Source: Salinispora arenicola (lineage in GTDB: Bacteria > Actinomycetota > Actinomycetes > Mycobacteriales > Micromonosporaceae). Taken from it: 64,000 nt of DNA. The notes beneath the pieces are model-generated. The model was not told where the DNA came from. It was given only the letters and a program-made list of their open reading frames with translations, and ran no database searches. The DNA lies in the NCBI RefSeq assembly GCF_006716065.1, contig NZ_VFOL01000001.1, positions 1,860,001 to 1,924,000 on the forward strand, written 5' to 3'. This document shows, in pieces, positions 47,326-57,688 of this stretch. The first letter of the stretch is position 1. Each line of letters opens with the position of its first letter. The position numbers and the translations under genes are program-made.

Positions 47326-48741
47326 GTGACCCTACGCCTGTATGACACCGCCACCCGTTCGGTGCGGGACTTCGTCCCGCGGGAAGCCGGCAAGGTGGGG
47401 GTCTACCTGTGTGGGCTCACCCTCCAGGCGCCGCCGCACATCGGGCATCTCCGCTCCGGTGTCAATTACGACGTGCTTCGCCGCTGGCTGCTGGCACACG
47501 GACTCGAGGTCCGGTTCATTCGGAATCTCACCGACATCGACGACAAGATCCTGGTCAAGGCGGTGGAGGGAGACCTGCCATACTGGTCGATCGCCTACGC
47601 CAATGAGCTGAAGCTGACCGCCGCCTACCGGGCGTTGAACGTGCTGTCCCCCACGTACGAGCCGCGGGCCACCGGGCACATTCCGGAGATGCAGCAGCTC
47701 ATCGCGAAGCTCATCGACACCGGCCACGCCTACCCGGCCGCCGACGGCTCCGGGGATGTCTACTTCGACGTGCTGTCCTGGCCCGCGTACGGAACCCTGT
47801 CCAACCAGTCCCCGACCGACATGCAGCCCGCCGGTGACGCCCCCGACCGGTGCAAGCGTGATCCACGCGACTTCGCCCTGTGGAAGGGCGTCAAGCCGGG
47901 TGAGCCGGCCGACGCGTACTGGCCGTCGCCGTGGGGCCGGGGCCGGCCCGGTTGGCACATCGAGTGCTCGGCGATGTGCTGGCGCTACCTCGGGGCCGAG
48001 TTCGACATCCATGGCGGTGGACTGGACCTGACCTTCCCACACCATGAGAACGAACTCGCCCAGTCGCAGGCGGCCGGCCTGCCGTTCGCCCGCTACTGGG
48101 TGCATCACGGCCTGCTCAACATCGGCGGCGCGAAGATGGGCAAGTCCTGCGGTAACTCGCTCGACCTGGCATACGTCGACTCGCTCGGGGTGCGTCCGGT
48201 GGAGCTGCGCTACTACTACGCCGCCGCCCACTACCGATCGGTGATCGACTACTCGGAGGACGCGCTGCGTGAGGCGGCCGTCGCGTACCGGCGGATCGAG
48301 GGTTTCGTGCAGCGGGCCACCGAGCAGATCGGTGCCGGCCAGCTCGGTGCGGTACCCACGGCGTTCGCCGCCGCCATGGACGACGACCTGAACACGTCCG
48401 CGGCGCTCGCCGTGCTGCACGAGGCGGTCCGCGACGGCAACACGGCGCTGACCGGCGGCGATGATGTGACCGTCCGCACCGCGCTCGGCCAGGTGCGGGC
48501 GATGCTGGATATCCTCGGGGTTGATCCCCTCGACCCGGCCTGGACCGACGGCGGCGGCGCGGACGACCTGCGCGCTGTGGTCGACTCGCTGGTGGCACTG
48601 GCCCTGGAGCAGCGCGCGCAGGCACGCAGCCGCAGGGACTGGTCCGCCGCCGACGCGGTCCGCGACCAGCTCAAGCAGGCCGGTGTGGTGGTCGAGGACA
48701 CCCCCCACGGCCCCCGTTGGACTATTGGAGAGCAGAACTGA
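47326..48741 (+). CDS. cysS: Cysteinyl-tRNA synthetase
   Basis: 471 residues, GTG start. Class I synthetase: HIGH motif in [16 protein letters not shown]-type loop as KMGKSCGNS (Ser replaced by Gly), zinc ligands in [15 protein letters not shown] and FPHHENEL. C-terminal DALR anticodon domain ([17 protein letters not shown]). In mycobacteria cysS directly follows ispF; here it stands alone, with rlmB overlapping its end. MshC, the mycothiol ligase relative, is less likely because of the length and neighbours. Confidence 0.95.
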   Translation: MTLRLYDTATRSVRDFVPREAGKVGVYLCGLTLQAPPHIGHLRSGVNYDVLRRWLLAHGLEVRFIRNLTDIDDKILVKAVEGDLPYWSIAYANELKLTAAYRALNVLSPTYEPRATGHIPEMQQLIAKLIDTGHAYPAADGSGDVYFDVLSWPAYGTLSNQSPTDMQPAGDAPDRCKRDPRDFALWKGVKPGEPADAYWPSPWGRGRPGWHIECSAMCWRYLGAEFDIHGGGLDLTFPHHENELAQSQAAGLPFARYWVHHGLLNIGGAKMGKSCGNSLDLAYVDSLGVRPVELRYYYAAAHYRSVIDYSEDALREAAVAYRRIEGFVQRATEQIGAGQLGAVPTAFAAAMDDDLNTSAALAVLHEAVRDGNTALTGGDDVTVRTALGQVRAMLDILGVDPLDPAWTDGGGADDLRAVVDSLVALALEQRAQARSRRDWSAADAVRDQLKQAGVVVEDTPHGPRWTIGEQN

Positions 48742-49859
48742 TGGCCGGCAACTCGCAGCGCCGTGGCCGGCGGCTGACACCGAAGGCAGGCGCCCCGAAG
48801 GGCACCGGTGGCAAGGGACGGGACGCTCTCGCCGGGCGGGGCCGTACCCTGCCCGCCGACGAGCGGCCGTGGCACAAGGCGTACTCGGGCACCGAGAAGC
48901 TTCCCCAACGCACGGCGTGGAAACAGGAGAAGGAGCGCCGAACCGCAGCCGAGGAGGGGCGCGCCCCGAAGATCGGCAAACCCGGTACGAAGGACACCAC
49001 CTGGGGTAAGGGCGGCGGCCGGGGCGTCCCCACCAACAAGAGCGGACGGGGTCAGCCCGCCGGCCGCGGCGGCCCGCGGGTCGCCCCCGGTCGTCGGTCG
49101 AACCCGGCGAAGGACGCCCCCGAGCTGCTGGTCGGCCGGAATCCTGTGCTCGAGTCGCTGCGCGCGAACGTGCCGGCCATCGCCCTCTACGTGGCGCAGG
49201 GCCTCAACACCGACGACCGGATCAGCGAGATCGTCCGTACCGCGGCTGACCGCGGCATCGCGATGCTGGAGGTCAGCCGCGCCGAGCTGGACCGGATGAC
49301 CGGCGGAGTGTTGCACCAGGGCGTCGGCCTCCAGGTGCCACCGTTCCGGTACGAGCCGTTTGAGGATCTGACAGCGGCAGCGCTGGAGCAGGCCGCTCCG
49401 CTGCTGGTGGCGCTGGACGGGGTCACCGACCCGCGGAATCTGGGCGCGGTGATCCGATCGGCCGCCGCATTCGGCGCGCAGGGGGTGTTCCTCCCCGAGC
49501 GGCGGGCCGCCGGGATCACCGCGACCGCCTGGCGGACCAGCGCCGGCGCCGCCGCGCGGGTTCCGGTCGCCCAGGTCACCAACCTGACCCGCGCGCTGAA
49601 GGCGTGCAAGGATGCTGGCTTCGTCGTGGTCGGCCTGGACGCCGACGGCGAGACCGACCTGTACCACCTGGAGGCATCGGTCGGCCCGCTCGTCGTGGTG
49701 GTGGGATCCGAAGGGCGCGGCCTGTCCCGGCTGGTCGGCGAGACCTGCGACCTGACCGTTCAGATTCCGATGGTCTCCGACGTCGAGTCGCTGAACGCCA
49801 GTGTCGCGGCGGCCGTGACGCTGGCCGAGGTGGCGCGCCGCCGCGCCGCCGAGGGCTGA
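48741..49859 (+). CDS. rlmB: 23S rRNA (guanosine-2'-O-)-methyltransferase (TrmH/SpoU)
   Basis: 372 residues; the ATG shares its A with the cysS stop (TGATG). N-terminal 120 residues are a Lys/Arg/Gly-rich basic extension typical for actinobacteria, then an L30-like substrate domain ([20 protein letters not shown]) and the SpoU knot with [32 protein letters not shown] and [18 protein letters not shown]. Expected to methylate G2251 of 23S rRNA. Confidence 0.95.
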   Translation: MAGNSQRRGRRLTPKAGAPKGTGGKGRDALAGRGRTLPADERPWHKAYSGTEKLPQRTAWKQEKERRTAAEEGRAPKIGKPGTKDTTWGKGGGRGVPTNKSGRGQPAGRGGPRVAPGRRSNPAKDAPELLVGRNPVLESLRANVPAIALYVAQGLNTDDRISEIVRTAADRGIAMLEVSRAELDRMTGGVLHQGVGLQVPPFRYEPFEDLTAAALEQAAPLLVALDGVTDPRNLGAVIRSAAAFGAQGVFLPERRAAGITATAWRTSAGAAARVPVAQVTNLTRALKACKDAGFVVVGLDADGETDLYHLEASVGPLVVVVGSEGRGLSRLVGETCDLTVQIPMVSDVESLNASVAAAVTLAEVARRRAAEG

Positions 49860-49914
49860 TCGTCGCCGCCGAAGGCCGAACGCCGCACACCCGAGGGCGC
49901 CGCTGACGCGGTGA

Positions 49915-49954
49915 CCGAAAGGGGCGGTCCACGTCAATGGACCGCCCCTTTCGG
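49915..49954. terminator. Bidirectional terminator between rlmB and the ABC ATPase gene
   Basis: Perfect 17-base stem CCGAAAGGGGCGGTCCA / TGGACCGCCCCTTTCGG with a CGTCAA loop. Sits between two convergent genes; the strongest hairpin in the window. Confidence 0.92.
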
Positions 49955-49974
49955 CACGTCAGTTTGCGTGTACC

Positions 49975-51066
<1,092 letters not shown>

Positions 51067-51387
51067 GGGGGTGCTTCCTTTCACCGGCAGGAACGTGCCG
51101 GACGATCCGAGTGAAAGAACGGACCGGTCCGCAGGAGCGAGCCGGCCCACGGGCGACGGGGTGTCGACCGTGTCACTGCACGGTAGATCGGTTTTCGTCG
51201 CCTGCCAAGAACGGAAGCGGCTGGTGGGACAGGGGCCATACCCATAAGGGTCAAGCGGGTCGTGGTGGGCAGGAAACGCCGCGTCTGGATCCGTGCCCTC
51301 GGTCGTGAGGCCGACGTTGGTCGTGCTGGCAGGGCCTGCCGCGCGGGAAATCCGGACGTCAGTCGCTATGCTGGCGTCGGTACACCT
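51067..51387. other. Promoter region of msiK and tRNA
   Basis: About 320 bases without a gene. Contains the leader of the ABC ATPase gene on the minus strand and the upstream region of the tRNA. Confidence 0.45.
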
Positions 51388-51464
51388 GCCCCTGTAGCTC
51401 AGCTGGACAGAGCACTCGCCTTGTAAGCGAGATGTCGCCGGTTCGATCCCGGCCGGGGGCTCCA
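51388..51464 (+). tRNA. tRNA-Thr (anticodon TGT), CCA encoded
   Basis: Cloverleaf drawn by eye: acceptor GCCCCTG / CGGGGGC (one G-T pair), anticodon stem CTCGC / GCGAG enclosing CTTGTAA, so anticodon TGT at 51422-51424, T-stem GCCGG / CCGGC with loop TTCGATC, discriminator T and encoded CCA at 51462-51464. Threonine codon ACA. The integrase remnant starts 118 bases downstream, so the 3' end is a likely former attachment site. Confidence 0.95.
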
Positions 51465-51553
51465 ACACAGCTCCACCTGCACAAACGTCGGTAAGTCTCC
51501 CGAGGAGGCGAACCGAACGATGCTGAGACGCCACTCGCTTGTCGACTTTGTGA

Positions 51554-51575
51554 GGATGCCGGGCTCCCGGCATCC
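51554..51575. terminator. Hairpin downstream of the tRNA
   Basis: GGATGCCGGG CT CCCGGCATCC, 10-base perfect arms. 90 bases after the tRNA; probably its terminator, or an element of the decayed mobile unit. Confidence 0.55.
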
Positions 51576-51581
51576 CGGGGC

Positions 51582-51977
51582 ATGGTGATCCGTATGCCTC
51601 TCCCGCACCCCAAGACGCCTCGCCCTGATTCTGGCCGCTACCGCGCCTGGCTCAACTCGTGGGCACTCGCCATGCGGTCCGACGGCCTCAGTAAGCGCAC
51701 CGTCGACATGTACGTAGACGCCGCCGAACTGTGTTCTCCGGGTGGCTAGGGTTGTCAACGACGTCGGCCGGTGCCTCCAGCAGTACTTTGCCCTGGTACG
51801 CCCATGCGGAAGGCAGCGCGGGCACTCGACCGGTACCTTCGCTCCCGAGCCAAGCGCGTCAAGGTAGCCACGCCAGCGCTGTAGCTCGGTCACCGTGGGT
51901 CGCTGACCGCCAATGGCACCTATCAGCTACTTACCCGCCGAGGTGAGCGTTCGGCATCCAGTTGTATCCACATTTGA
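51582..51977 (+). pseudogene. Tyrosine recombinase (integrase) remnant
   Basis: The first part (51582-51749) reads RYRAWLNSWALAMRSDGLSK and RTVDMYVDAAEL, the N-terminal SAM-like arm of phage-type integrases, and ends at a stop. The second part, same frame from 51804, reads RKAARALDRYLRSRAKR, PAL, then a TAG at 51882 where the family has Trp (LW-LGHRG), then LGHRGSLTANGTYQLLTRRG, and stops at 51975-51977. So there is an internal deletion of the middle of the protein including catalytic residues, a nonsense change, and loss of the C-terminal active-site Tyr. Lies just past tRNA-Thr, which marks a dead integrative element. Confidence 0.82.
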
Positions 51978-52527
51978 TGCGTTCCACGTTCGCCGGCCGC
52001 CATTAGGGCAACCGCGATAGTGATCTGTCGGAGGTGTGGTGGCCCGGGCACATCGCGTGGTTGATGACCTCCACTGAGTGTAGGACAGGAGCGCGCTGGT
52101 CAAACACATGTACGAATGATTGGGAAGACTTCTCGCGATGTGTCGATGGACCTTTGCCTGTGGAGACGGTGATGGTAATGGTGCGCGATCGAGGGCCGCG
52201 ATCCCCACGCGAAGCCCCCGTCACCGATGCCATGATCAGCGGGATCAATTTTAGTGCCAGATCGATAATCGACAAGCAATATCCACGAATCCCATTCGTA
52301 AGATCTGTGGCTTGTTTAATGTCCGACACGTATCTCCGGCCGACGGCGTGACCGATTTGGAGGGTAGCCTGGAATACGGGGCCGTGTTGTTGCGCGCGAG
52401 CCATCCGCAATACAATACGGTCTGTTACTGATGGCGTAGCGTGCGGGCGGGTAGTGCCATCGATGGCGGCAGGGCGCCGGTTGTAGCGGTCGGTGCCGCC
52501 ACCCCAGACCGCTACCTGGGAGTCATC
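51978..52527. other. AT-richer remnant DNA of the element
   Basis: About 550 bases, lower in G+C than the surroundings. Small overlapping frames exist in both directions but none resembles a known protein. Fits an eroded mobile segment. Confidence 0.4.
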
Positions 52528-52996
52528 ATGAGTGACCTGTCGTTCTCCGAACGGATGCGCCAGTTGCGCCAGGCTCGGGGGATCTCCTTACGCGGCCTGG
52601 CCGGTGCACCTTCTACGGAAAGACGTACCTGCACGAGCTGGAAACCGGCGTGAAGCCACCTACCAAAGCCGTCGCCCAACGTGTTGATGACGCGCTCGGC
52701 GCGGAAGGGAACTCGTGGCCCTTACAGCCGCTGGGCCTTCTATCGGACGTCGCGGGTTTGTAATCGCGGCCGGCCTTGCTGCTGCCCTTCCCCATACCCT
52801 GCTTGTACACGGCCGGCGAGTCGGCGCCGCCACGCCCCGGCAGATCGCCGAACGGACCGCTCGGCTCCGACGCCTGGACAACTACCTCGGTGGTGCCGAC
52901 ACCCACGACCTGTACGCCGCCGAAGTTCATTCCATTACCCAACTGATTAAAGACGGCTCCTACAGCGAAGCCACGGGCCGGCAAACCGGCAGCTGA
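52528..52996 (+). pseudogene. XRE-type regulator with at least two frameshifts, truncated
   Basis: Three consecutive frames give MSDLSFSERMRQLRQARGIS, then FYGKTYLHELETGVKPPTKA and AQRVDDALGAEG, then ALTAAGPSIGRRGFVIAAGL and DNYLGGADTHDLYAAEVHSI, which together make an HTH domain followed by the start of a TPR-like C-terminal region of actinobacterial XRE regulators. The joins are near 52609 and 52700. The rest of the C-terminus is missing. Part of the decayed unit next to tRNA-Thr. Confidence 0.72.
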
Positions 52997-53179
52997 TCCG
53001 TATGAGGTGTACCTAGATCTTGCCCCGGCTGACGTGGCGGAACCGTCCCGGGACGACGCGCAGGCTCGCGCGATGCTCGGGTGCGGGCAGACGTGGGCGG
53101 GCCGCCAGGGCGAACGGCCTCGATCGGCTCCCGCAGGTCGGCGGGAGGGTGGTGCTGTGGGCTGGTGGCACCCTTGCTT

Positions 53180-54847
53180 CTACTTGGGGTGGTGTGGTGG
53201 GCGGCGCCGGCGCGCGGCGTAGATGAGGGTGGCGCCGGCCAGGATGGATAGGGCGGCAGCACCGGTGGTGGTCATGTTGGGGCCAGTGATGGGTAGGTCG
53301 GGCTCGTCGGGTGGTGGGGCGATGGTGATGGTGGTGGGTGGGGATTGGCTGTTGGGGCAGGTGTTGGTGCTGGTGTAGCCGGCGGTGAGGGTGTGGGCGC
53401 CGGCGGAGAGTGCGGTGACGTGGGTGGCGGTGCCGCTGGCGGTCAGGGGGACGGTGGCCAGGGTGGTGGTGTTGGTGCGGAAAGTGATGGTTCCGGTGGG
53501 GGTGTCGACGTTGCAGGTGACGGCGGCGGTGAGGGTGACGGGCTGATCCGCTGTCGGGTTCGGTGGGGTGACTTGCAGGGTGGTGGATGTTGGTGGTGCG
53601 CTCAGGGCCATGCTGTGGTCGTCGCCGTTGTCGATGGCGGTGACTGTGGTGCCTGGGGGCAGGTTGACGTCGACGGGTGTGCTGCGGTTCGTGGTGGTCC
53701 CGTCGCCCAACTCGCCACTCGAGTTGCTGCCCCAGGCGAGGATGGTGCCGATGGAGGTCAGTGCCAGGCTGTGGGAGCCGTCGTGGGCAGTAATGGCGGT
53801 GATGGTGGTGTCTGGGGGGAGGTTGACGTCGACGGGTGTGGTGCTGTCGGTGGTGGTCCCGTCGCCTAGCTGGCCAGACGAGTTGAGTCCCCAGGCGAGG
53901 ACGGTGCCGGCGGACGTCAACGCAAAACTGTTGGAACCGCCGCCGGCGATGGCGGTGACTGTGGTGCCTGGGGGCAGGTTGACGTCGACGGGTGTGCTGC
54001 GGTCCGTGGTGGTCCCGTCGCCCAACTGGCCAGACGAGTTGAGTCCCCAGGCGAGGACGGTGCCGGCGGACGTCAACGCAAAACTGTTGGAACCGCCGCC
54101 GGCGATGGCGGTGACTGTGGTGCCTGGGGGCAGGTCTACGTCGACGGGTGTGGTGCTGTTGGCGTTGGTCCCGTCGCCCAACTGGCCCTCGTTGTTCTTG
54201 CCCCAGGCGAGGACGGTGCCGGTGGAGGTCAACGCCAAGCTATGGCCGCGACCGCCGGCGATGGCGGTGATCGTCGTTCCTGCGGGCACGTTCACGGGAA
54301 CGGGCTCGTTCCTTGCAGTGGTGGTCCCATCTCCCAGCTCACCAAAGCCGTTGCCTCCCCAGGCGAGGAGGGCGCCGGTGGAGGTCAACGCCAGAGTATG
54401 GAAAGTGCCCACGGCGATGGCGGTGACCGTGGTCCCCGTCGGCAGCTTGACGGCCACGGGTGTGGTTCTGTCGGTGTTGGTACCGTCGCCCAACTCGCCA
54501 CCCGTGTTGTTGCCCCAGGCGAGGACCGCGCCGGTGGAGGTCAACGCAAAACTGTTGGCGTCACTGCCGGCGATGGCGGTGATCGTGGTGCCTGCGGGCA
54601 GGTCGACGTCGACGGGGGTGCTGCTGTCAATGGTGGTCCCGTCACCTAGCTGGCCGAAGTCATTCTCACCCCAGGTGAGGACGGTGTCCGACGCGACGCC
54701 GGATGGTGATGGCGCGTGCTGCGCGGCCGCGGGCCACACGGCGACTGCCTGCGTGACCACCGCCGCCAACACCACAAAGAACCAGCCGGTGACGGCCCGG
54801 CTCCCCCGGCCCGCGCCACGTCCTGCCCGTCGGCAGAGTCTCTCCAT
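53180..54847 (-). CDS. Cell-wall-anchored RCC1-repeat beta-propeller protein
   Basis: 555 residues from the ATG at 54847 (GGAGGTAGGAACG upstream). Signal peptide (FFVVLAAVVTQAVAVWPAAA), then about seven RCC1 (chromosome-condensation regulator-like) repeats of 51-52 residues of the type NSFALTSTGAVLAWGNNTGG + ELGDGT, an Ig-like domain with two Cys, and a C-terminal LPITG sorting-type motif, membrane helix and RRRR tail, as for sortase substrates. RCC1 blades in bacteria are common on cell surfaces; ligand unknown. Two blades are identical at DNA level. No sortase gene is visible in the window. Confidence 0.84.
   Translation of the reverse strand: MERLCRRAGRGAGRGSRAVTGWFFVVLAAVVTQAVAVWPAAAQHAPSPSGVASDTVLTWGENDFGQLGDGTTIDSSTPVDVDLPAGTTITAIAGSDANSFALTSTGAVLAWGNNTGGELGDGTNTDRTTPVAVKLPTGTTVTAIAVGTFHTLALTSTGALLAWGGNGFGELGDGTTTARNEPVPVNVPAGTTITAIAGGRGHSLALTSTGTVLAWGKNNEGQLGDGTNANSTTPVDVDLPPGTTVTAIAGGGSNSFALTSAGTVLAWGLNSSGQLGDGTTTDRSTPVDVNLPPGTTVTAIAGGGSNSFALTSAGTVLAWGLNSSGQLGDGTTTDSTTPVDVNLPPDTTITAITAHDGSHSLALTSIGTILAWGSNSSGELGDGTTTNRSTPVDVNLPPGTTVTAIDNGDDHSMALSAPPTSTTLQVTPPNPTADQPVTLTAAVTCNVDTPTGTITFRTNTTTLATVPLTASGTATHVTALSAGAHTLTAGYTSTNTCPNSQSPPTTITIAPPPDEPDLPITGPNMTTTGAAALSILAGATLIYAARRRRPPHHPK
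53870..54135. repeat. Near-identical RCC1 blade duplication (156-base period)
   Basis: At least 110 bases are identical between 53870-53979 and 54026-54135, with only small differences around. Encodes two successive identical repeats in the RCC1 protein. Indicates recent duplication or gene conversion. Confidence 0.88.
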
Positions 54848-55210
54848 CGTTCCTACCTCCGAGCGGGCAAGCACCGCCAATAGGACAGACGCAAGTGTCG
54901 ACCAGCTATCCCACATTGATGCGGAGAAACGCCCTTAAGCGGACATCCAGCTGACGCCGCCGGTCGTTGCTGCGGCCTGCCTGGTAGCCGAGGAACACCA
55001 CCCCGGGTCCCGCCCTCTGGGGTGGTGGTTCTTCGTTCGTGACGGGGAAGGACACCGAGACCGCGATGAACCAGCACCACGACCATGACCCGGACCGACC
55101 AGTCGGACGCCGGGCGACGTCACGATGGTGGGCCGTCGGACCGGCCAGCATGACCGGCCTGGCGTCGGGCCGTCATCGGAGGGGACCTGCCAGCCCGGAA
55201 CAATGGCCGG
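54848..55210. other. Intergenic stretch between RCC1 and acetyltransferase genes
   Basis: 360 bases. Nothing recognised; contains the divergent promoters. Confidence 0.4.
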
Positions 55211-55729
55211 ATGAGCATCACCCGACTCGTCACCGTGGCGGACGCACCGGCCCTGGCCGAGGTACTTCGCGTCGACCGCGAGTTCCTTGCGCCGTGGGAA
55301 CCGGTCCGCGACGATGACTACTTCACGACCGCCGGTCAACGCGCCGTCATTCGGGCCGACCTGCAGCAGCACGTACTGGGATCGAAGCTGCCACATGCCA
55401 TCCTCGACGAATCGGGTGGTCTGATCGGTCGGATCACCCTCAGTGACATCGTGCGGGGCCCGTTTCAGTCATGCTCCTTGGGCTACTGGGTGCGCGCCAG
55501 TCACAACGGCCGAGGATTCGCGACCAAAGCGGTACGGGAGATTGTGCGGGTGGCATTCGAGGAGTTGGGGTTGCACCGGGTGCAGGCAGCGGTCCTGCTG
55601 CACAACGTCGGATCCCACCGGGTGTTGGACCGCAACGGGTTTGTGCGGTTCGGTATAGCGCCGGAGTACCTCCACATCGCTGGCCGATGGCAGGACCACG
55701 CCATGTATCAGGTGGTGAGGGCGTCATAG
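55211..55729 (+). CDS. GNAT-family N-acetyltransferase (RimJ/RimL-like)
   Basis: 172 residues. Typical order of the fold: ITRLVTVADAPALAEVLRVD, QSCSLGYWVRASHNGRGFAT (acetyl-CoA loop), EELGLHRVQAAVLLHNVGSH, RVLDRNGFVRFGI. Likely acetylates an amino group of a protein or small molecule; substrate unknown. Confidence 0.88.
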   Translation: MSITRLVTVADAPALAEVLRVDREFLAPWEPVRDDDYFTTAGQRAVIRADLQQHVLGSKLPHAILDESGGLIGRITLSDIVRGPFQSCSLGYWVRASHNGRGFATKAVREIVRVAFEELGLHRVQAAVLLHNVGSHRVLDRNGFVRFGIAPEYLHIAGRWQDHAMYQVVRAS

Positions 55730-55973
55730 ACAGCTGTCAGGTCTGATCCAGCAGCACGGTAGGGTCCGGTCCGGCATGTCGGGAGCCCAGGCATGCCTCC
55801 GTCCCTGGGCCATCGTGGCACGCGAACGTACCCGTGGTCGCCGTGGCGAAGGACTGCGCTTTCGTCCGCAGTGCATGATCGGCTGGCGGTGCGTGGTAGA
55901 GATCCGGGGTCTCTGTTCGTCGTAGAGTCGGCCACTCAGGTTGGGTGGCCGACGATGCGATGACGGAGCGCGA

Positions 55974-56336
55974 ATGAAGTATTTGATGTTGGTGTGTGTC
56001 AACCGGCCGGCTGGTGAGGGTGAGGATGACCTCGGCCGTCCGGTCGGTGCTGCACCGGACGAGATCGACGTTGAGGCCTGGACCGAGAGGATGGACGGTC
56101 GGGGGGTGCGGCTGTTGGGTGAGGTCATCCGTCCGGGCAGCGACTCGACGACGGTTCGGGTACGTGATGGCAAGGTTCTGCTCACCGACGGCCCGTACGC
56201 CGAGACGAAGGACGTGATCGCCGGGTTCGACGTGCTCGACTGCGCCAACCTGGACGAGGCGGTGGAGGTCGCGTCGAAGCACCCGATGGCGCGTAACGGC
56301 GTACTCGAGCTGAGGCCCTTCTGGGAGGAGGACTGA
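55974..56336 (+). CDS. DGPF/YCII-family protein
   Basis: 120 residues. YCII/DGPF fold: [39 protein letters not shown] (the DGPx motif), ELRPFWEED end. These proteins regularly accompany ECF42 sigma factors in actinobacteria and are thought to be regulated by them. Its TGA overlaps the proposed CTG start of the sigma gene. Confidence 0.88.
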   Translation: MKYLMLVCVNRPAGEGEDDLGRPVGAAPDEIDVEAWTERMDGRGVRLLGEVIRPGSDSTTVRVRDGKVLLTDGPYAETKDVIAGFDVLDCANLDEAVEVASKHPMARNGVLELRPFWEED

Positions 56337-57580
56337 GCACCGGCGCCGAAGCGGGGCGGGTCAGCGAGGCGGTCGCCACCGCCTACGCCGAGCACTGGGG
56401 TCGCATCGTCGCCCTGCTGATCCGGCTTGCTGGGGACTGGGACGTCGCGGAGGAGTGCGCCCAGGACGCCTTTGCCGAGGCGCTCACGCGCTGGCCGACG
56501 GAGGGGATACCGAACCGCCCTGGGGGATGGCTCACCACCACGGCACGTAATCGTGCGGTGGACCGGCTCCGTCGGTCCACCGTGGAAGCCAGAAAGCTGC
56601 GCGACGTGTCCCGGCTGGGGCAGCCGGCCCCGGTCGGCAACTTTCCCGACGAACGCCTCGAACTGATGTTCACCTGTGCGCACCCGGCGCTCACCAGCGA
56701 GGCGCAGGTCGCGCTCATTCTGCGCTGTCTGGTCGGGCTCCGGACCGCGGAGATCGCTCGGGCGTTCCTGGTGTCGGAACACACCATGGGGCAACGGCTG
56801 TTCCGCGCGAAGAACAAGATCCGCCATGCCGGAATCCCGTTCCGGGTGCCGCCGGCCCAGCTGCTGCCGGAGCGACTGTCGGCCGTACTCGCGGTGCTCT
56901 ACCTGCTGTTCAACGAGGGCTACGCGGCGACCGCCGGCACGAACCTCGTCAAGGCCAGCCTGTCCGGCGAGGCGATCCGGCTGGCCCGGCTCCTCACCAC
57001 CCTCATGCCGGCTGAGCCCGAAGCGCGCGGACTACTTGCGCTCATGCTGCTGCACGACGCCCGCCGTGCGTCTCGCGTAGATGAGCACGGTGACCTCGTC
57101 ACCCTCGCCGACCAGGACCGTTCGGCCTGGAACCACACCCAGATCGCCGAAGCGGTCGCACTACTGGAACAGGCGCTGGCCCAGCGCCGCCCCGGCGCCT
57201 ACCAGGTGCAGGCGGCGATCGCCGCGGTCCACGCCGAGGCGTCCGAGGCGGCGACGACGGACTGGCCGCAGATCGTCGGCCTGTACGCGCAACTCATCCG
57301 CCTGGCACCCAGCCCGGTCGTCGAGCTCAACCGGGCCGTGGCCGTGGCGATGACCGACGGGCCCGAAGCCGGACTGGCGTTGGTGGATCGCCTGGCCGTC
57401 GCCGGTACGCTCAACGACTACTACCTGCTGCCGGCGACCCGGGCCGACCTGCTGCGCCGCCTGGGAAAGCACTCCGAGGCGACGGTCGCCTACCGCCGGG
57501 CACTCGATCTGTGCGCTACCGACGCCGAGCGCCGGTACCTGTGCCGGCGCCTGCGCGAGGTGTCGGCACGCCTCTCGTAG
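56333..57580 (+). CDS. ECF42-type RNA polymerase sigma factor with C-terminal TPR-like extension
   Basis: About 415 residues. N-terminal region 2 ([54 protein letters not shown]), region 4 ([39 protein letters not shown]), then a long helical C-terminus ([13 protein letters not shown] through [20 protein letters not shown]), the hallmark of ECF42. A start at the ATG-free 56558 GTG would cut off region 2. The frame is open upstream only to a TAA near 56296 and has no ATG, GTG or TTG there, so initiation at the CTG at 56333, with GGAGGAGG directly before, is the best fit. Coupled to the DGPF gene. Confidence 0.85.
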   Translation: MSTGAEAGRVSEAVATAYAEHWGRIVALLIRLAGDWDVAEECAQDAFAEALTRWPTEGIPNRPGGWLTTTARNRAVDRLRRSTVEARKLRDVSRLGQPAPVGNFPDERLELMFTCAHPALTSEAQVALILRCLVGLRTAEIARAFLVSEHTMGQRLFRAKNKIRHAGIPFRVPPAQLLPERLSAVLAVLYLLFNEGYAATAGTNLVKASLSGEAIRLARLLTTLMPAEPEARGLLALMLLHDARRASRVDEHGDLVTLADQDRSAWNHTQIAEAVALLEQALAQRRPGAYQVQAAIAAVHAEASEAATTDWPQIVGLYAQLIRLAPSPVVELNRAVAVAMTDGPEAGLALVDRLAVAGTLNDYYLLPATRADLLRRLGKHSEATVAYRRALDLCATDAERRYLCRRLREVSARLS

Positions 57581-57688
57581 GAAGCCGACAGCGCCGGAAG
57601 GGGAGCCTGCGCTCTCCCGAGACCGGCCGCGTTTCTGCCACGGCCGTCGTTGAACGGCCGGACCGTCGTCCGCACCTCGGAGCCACGG

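Noticed and set aside
51359..51893. Minus-strand open frames covering the tRNA (peptides with RPGSNRRHLAYKA and GRDRTGDISL)
   Set aside because: These are the well-known artefact translations of the antisense of a tRNA gene; no real protein.
52003..52410. Possible gene in the AT-richer remnant region
   Set aside because: Frames on both strands overlap, none with a motif or ribosome site.
53568..54938. 456-codon plus-strand open frame opposite the RCC1 gene
   Set aside because: Open only because of the repeated GC-rich blades; no motif; the minus-strand protein has signal peptide, repeats and anchor.
56558..57580. Sigma gene starting at 56558
   Set aside because: Would remove sigma region 2, which is clearly encoded in frame upstream.
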